64,000 nt of DNA from Spirochaetota bacterium (GTDB lineage: Bacteria; Spirochaetota; Spirochaetia; Treponematales; Treponemataceae), in contig JAEWSQ010000005.1 in assembly GCA_023398165.1 (NCBI GenBank), positions 124,001-188,000 of the forward strand, in the 5' to 3' direction. The position numbers and the translations under genes are program-made. The first letter of the stretch is position 1; every line of letters starts with the position of its first letter. The notes below the pieces were generated by a model. That model did not search any database. It saw only the letters and a program-made list of their open reading frames with translations, and was not told where the DNA came from. Below are positions 62,685 to 64,000 of the stretch, one piece after another.

Positions 62685-63658
62685 GTAATCTCTCCTACAG
62701 GTATTGTATACTTTGAACCGCAATTATGGCAAATTACCTCAAGCGGATCGGGACCGTTTGAACGTATATCTTTCAGTTCTTCCTCTGAAAGCCGGCTGAT
62801 ATACTCTATGTACCGTTCTTTTGAACAGGGACAATTAAAGCTGATTGAACGTACAAGGGCTATTGTCGGCTGAAATTCGCGGAAGAGACCGAAAATAATA
62901 TCATCGTTATTGCCCTTTTCCGCATACCATTGACCCAATGAAGGACAGGATGAAAACGCATGTTCAACCTTGCTTATGAGCAGATCACTGGGCAGAAATA
63001 CACCATTTTTGTGCTCAAAAAAGGATTCGTTCATCTGCCTGCTTCTTCTTCCGCCTACAGACGGCAATGCCTGTAAAAACATGCCGCCTGCACCTGTTAC
63101 ATTGCCTTTTGCATCAAACTTGACGCTTATGTTGAAAGCGGTCTTAATCTGTTCCGACTGCAAAAAATACCATGAAAGATCCTGCGCAATGTTTTTATGC
63201 TTTATTTCAACGCTTCCCACATGGGGCTCTCTGGAGTTGGTATTCAATCTGGAAACTGTTACTGTCCCCGGCCCGAAAAACGGGGCTAAATCCCAGTTGT
63301 CCAAAGGAGAATCCACCGGTATATGATCCTGAAAAAGATGACCGCGGATAAAGCCCGTAGAATCCGCCTCGACAGAAAAACCTGCAGCCGGTCCGTTTGT
63401 ATCGTATCTAAACTGCAGCTGCTCTTTTCCCTTCATCGTAGGAATCATTAAAGCTGCGCCGATGCAGCCCTGTGCAAGCACCATTGTTTCAAGTATTCCA
63501 AGATTAAATTGAGCCCTCATTTGATTGACGAAGCGCGTTCCGTGGAAAAGTGCGCCCCTGAACAATCCGTCAGCCATCACGAAAACACTCATCTCATCTG
63601 TGTGGAGAGAATGCATATGGGAAATAAGATCAGTATCAAGAATTTCAGCTTTAATCAT
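62681..63658 (-). CDS. hslO: Hsp33 redox-regulated chaperone
   Basis: 325 residues. N-terminal substrate domain, then the C-terminal zinc site with four cysteines in CPCSKERY and CHNCGSKY. Oxidation releases zinc and activates the holdase. TFG-like GLFRGALFHGTRFVNQMRA and GGMFLQALPS match the family. The start has no ribosome-binding site and lies 6 nt after a TACTAT hexamer (leaderless geometry). Confidence 0.94.
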   Translation of the reverse strand: MIKAEILDTDLISHMHSLHTDEMSVFVMADGLFRGALFHGTRFVNQMRAQFNLGILETMVLAQGCIGAALMIPTMKGKEQLQFRYDTNGPAAGFSVEADSTGFIRGHLFQDHIPVDSPLDNWDLAPFFGPGTVTVSRLNTNSREPHVGSVEIKHKNIAQDLSWYFLQSEQIKTAFNISVKFDAKGNVTGAGGMFLQALPSVGGRRSRQMNESFFEHKNGVFLPSDLLISKVEHAFSSCPSLGQWYAEKGNNDDIIFGLFREFQPTIALVRSISFNCPCSKERYIEYISRLSEEELKDIRSNGPDPLEVICHNCGSKYTIPVGEIT

Positions 63659-63664
63659 GTGGAC

Positions 63665-63670
63665 ATAGTA
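63665..63670 (-). promoter_or_regulatory. -10 element of hslO placed for a leaderless start
   Basis: Minus strand TACTAT (63670-63665), then 6 nt (GTCCAC) to the ATG at 63658. The -35 at 17 nt is poor (TGGATT). No Shine-Dalgarno. Confidence 0.5.
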
Positions 63671-63762
63671 GCATAAAATGTCTCATAAATCCAGTTTTCC
63701 AAAAAAAATCAGTGAATTTCGATGTAATACATAGAAAAAGCTCTTTTTTCTTTTTTTTCTGC

Positions 63763-63791
63763 TTGACAGTTATTGCTTTACACTGTACTGT
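63763..63791 (+). promoter_or_regulatory. Promoter of the gene at the right edge
   Basis: Consensus TTGACA (63763-63768), a 17-nt spacer and TACTGT (63786-63791). It gives a 5' leader of about 180 nt, unusually long for this window. Confidence 0.7.
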
Positions 63792-63797
63792 TTAAGT

Positions 63798-63980
63798 AAT
63801 CGTGCGTTCTCTTATAGAATCTAGAATCCGAATCGAGTGTCTGCAAGTAATCTTTCGTAATGTGGTTTCCTTCCAGTATTTATTTCCGGTATACAGAACA
63901 AGCTAAGAAAACGTGTGGTTTTACCGCCCTGGCGCGGTAGCGATACGAAGTGCCGGTTTAGCCGGCAAGAGGATTTTTTA
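63798..63980 (+). promoter_or_regulatory. Long structured 5' leader with a 26-codon frame
   Basis: An ATG-to-TAG frame at 63860-63940 would encode MWFPSSIYFRYTEQAKKTCG and six more residues; it has no ribosome-binding site and may be chance. Two perfect hairpins follow: TACCGC/GCGGTA (63922-63939) and TGCCGG/CCGGCA (63951-63967). The ribosome-binding site AGAGGA lies directly after the second, so its folding could gate translation, as in cold-responsive leaders. Confidence 0.4.
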
Positions 63981-64000
63981 ATGGCTCAGAAAATTTATGT
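63981..64000 (+). CDS. Start of a probable RRM-type RNA-binding protein (truncated by window)
   Basis: Only ATG and the next six residues are present (MAQKIYV...). GAGGA lies 8 nt upstream. The opening xKKIYVGNL is typical of small bacterial RRM proteins, and the long structured leader fits such genes. Seven residues are not enough for a firm call. Confidence 0.4.

Noticed and set aside
1..64000. Mobile elements, prophage, CRISPR arrays, toxin-antitoxin pairs, tRNA or rRNA genes
   Set aside because: No transposase, integrase, phage structural gene, regularly spaced repeats or clover-leaf sequence was found in the intergenic gaps.

Overview
This window looks like chromosome from a treponeme or close spirochaete relative. 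The evidence is gene content: a nine-gene archaeal/vacuolar-type (A/V) ATPase operon next to secG, tpiA and pgk (from memory this neighbourhood resembles the T. pallidum TP0527-TP0538 region), an unusually long glyA, spirochaete-style lipoboxes, Sel1-repeat and BspA-like leucine-rich proteins, a superoxide reductase and two class III cyclases. It is dense, ordinary chromosome. I see no insertion sequence, prophage, CRISPR array, tRNA or rRNA.

Layout. 1-5.6 kb (minus): a partial secreted beta-helix protein, a purine phosphoribosyltransferase, a DUF6062-like protein and a large Sel1-repeat protein. 5.7-9.9 kb (minus): an HtrA/Deg lipoprotein protease, map, a J-domain protein, a flavodoxin-like protein and a universal stress protein. 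9.9-19.4 kb (minus): secG-ptsN-atpH-C-I-K-F-E-A-B-D. 19.4-26.7 kb: BspA-like protein, tpiA and pgk (minus), interrupted by a plus-strand MoxR/DUF58/membrane-protein cluster. 26.8-34.1 kb: TatD hydrolase, ispH, an unusual chemoreceptor, a secreted protein, a frameshifted AICAR-formyltransferase gene and a SUMF1-type lipoprotein. 34.2-42.9 kb: two acyl-CoA ligases around an XRE-cupin regulator, two adenylate/guanylate cyclases and an AraC regulator. 42.9-47.1 kb: lipoprotein, lysA, asd, dapA. 47.2-52.0 kb (plus): glycosyltransferase-like protein, aroF-tyrA behind a leader region, apt and superoxide reductase. 52.0-64.0 kb: MATE pump, phosphatase, glyA with a c-di-GMP phosphodiesterase and a membrane LuxR regulator, FemAB-like enzyme, thioesterase, lipoproteins, marR, hslO and the first codons of a probable RNA-binding protein.

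The most interesting content is regulatory RNA. (1) Upstream of aroF-tyrA is a complete ribosome-dependent attenuator: a consensus promoter, a 37-codon leader peptide with Phe/Tyr/Phe/Tyr/Phe/Ser/Tyr/Trp-type codons in its middle, an antiterminator that a ribosome at the leader stop codon would cover, and a perfect intrinsic terminator. (2) That leader peptide has no ribosome-binding site and its ATG sits at the predicted transcription start. The same geometry (-10 hexamer, 6-7 nt, ATG, no Shine-Dalgarno) recurs at moxR, ispH, araC, the 47.2-kb gene, apt and hslO, suggesting leaderless mRNAs are common here. (3) glyA carries what looks like a ZTP (pfl) riboswitch whose aptamer contains an 11-nt sequence repeated in the downstream hairpin. 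Its ligand is the substrate of the AICAR formyltransferase, whose gene in this same window is broken by a one-base insertion in an A-tract.
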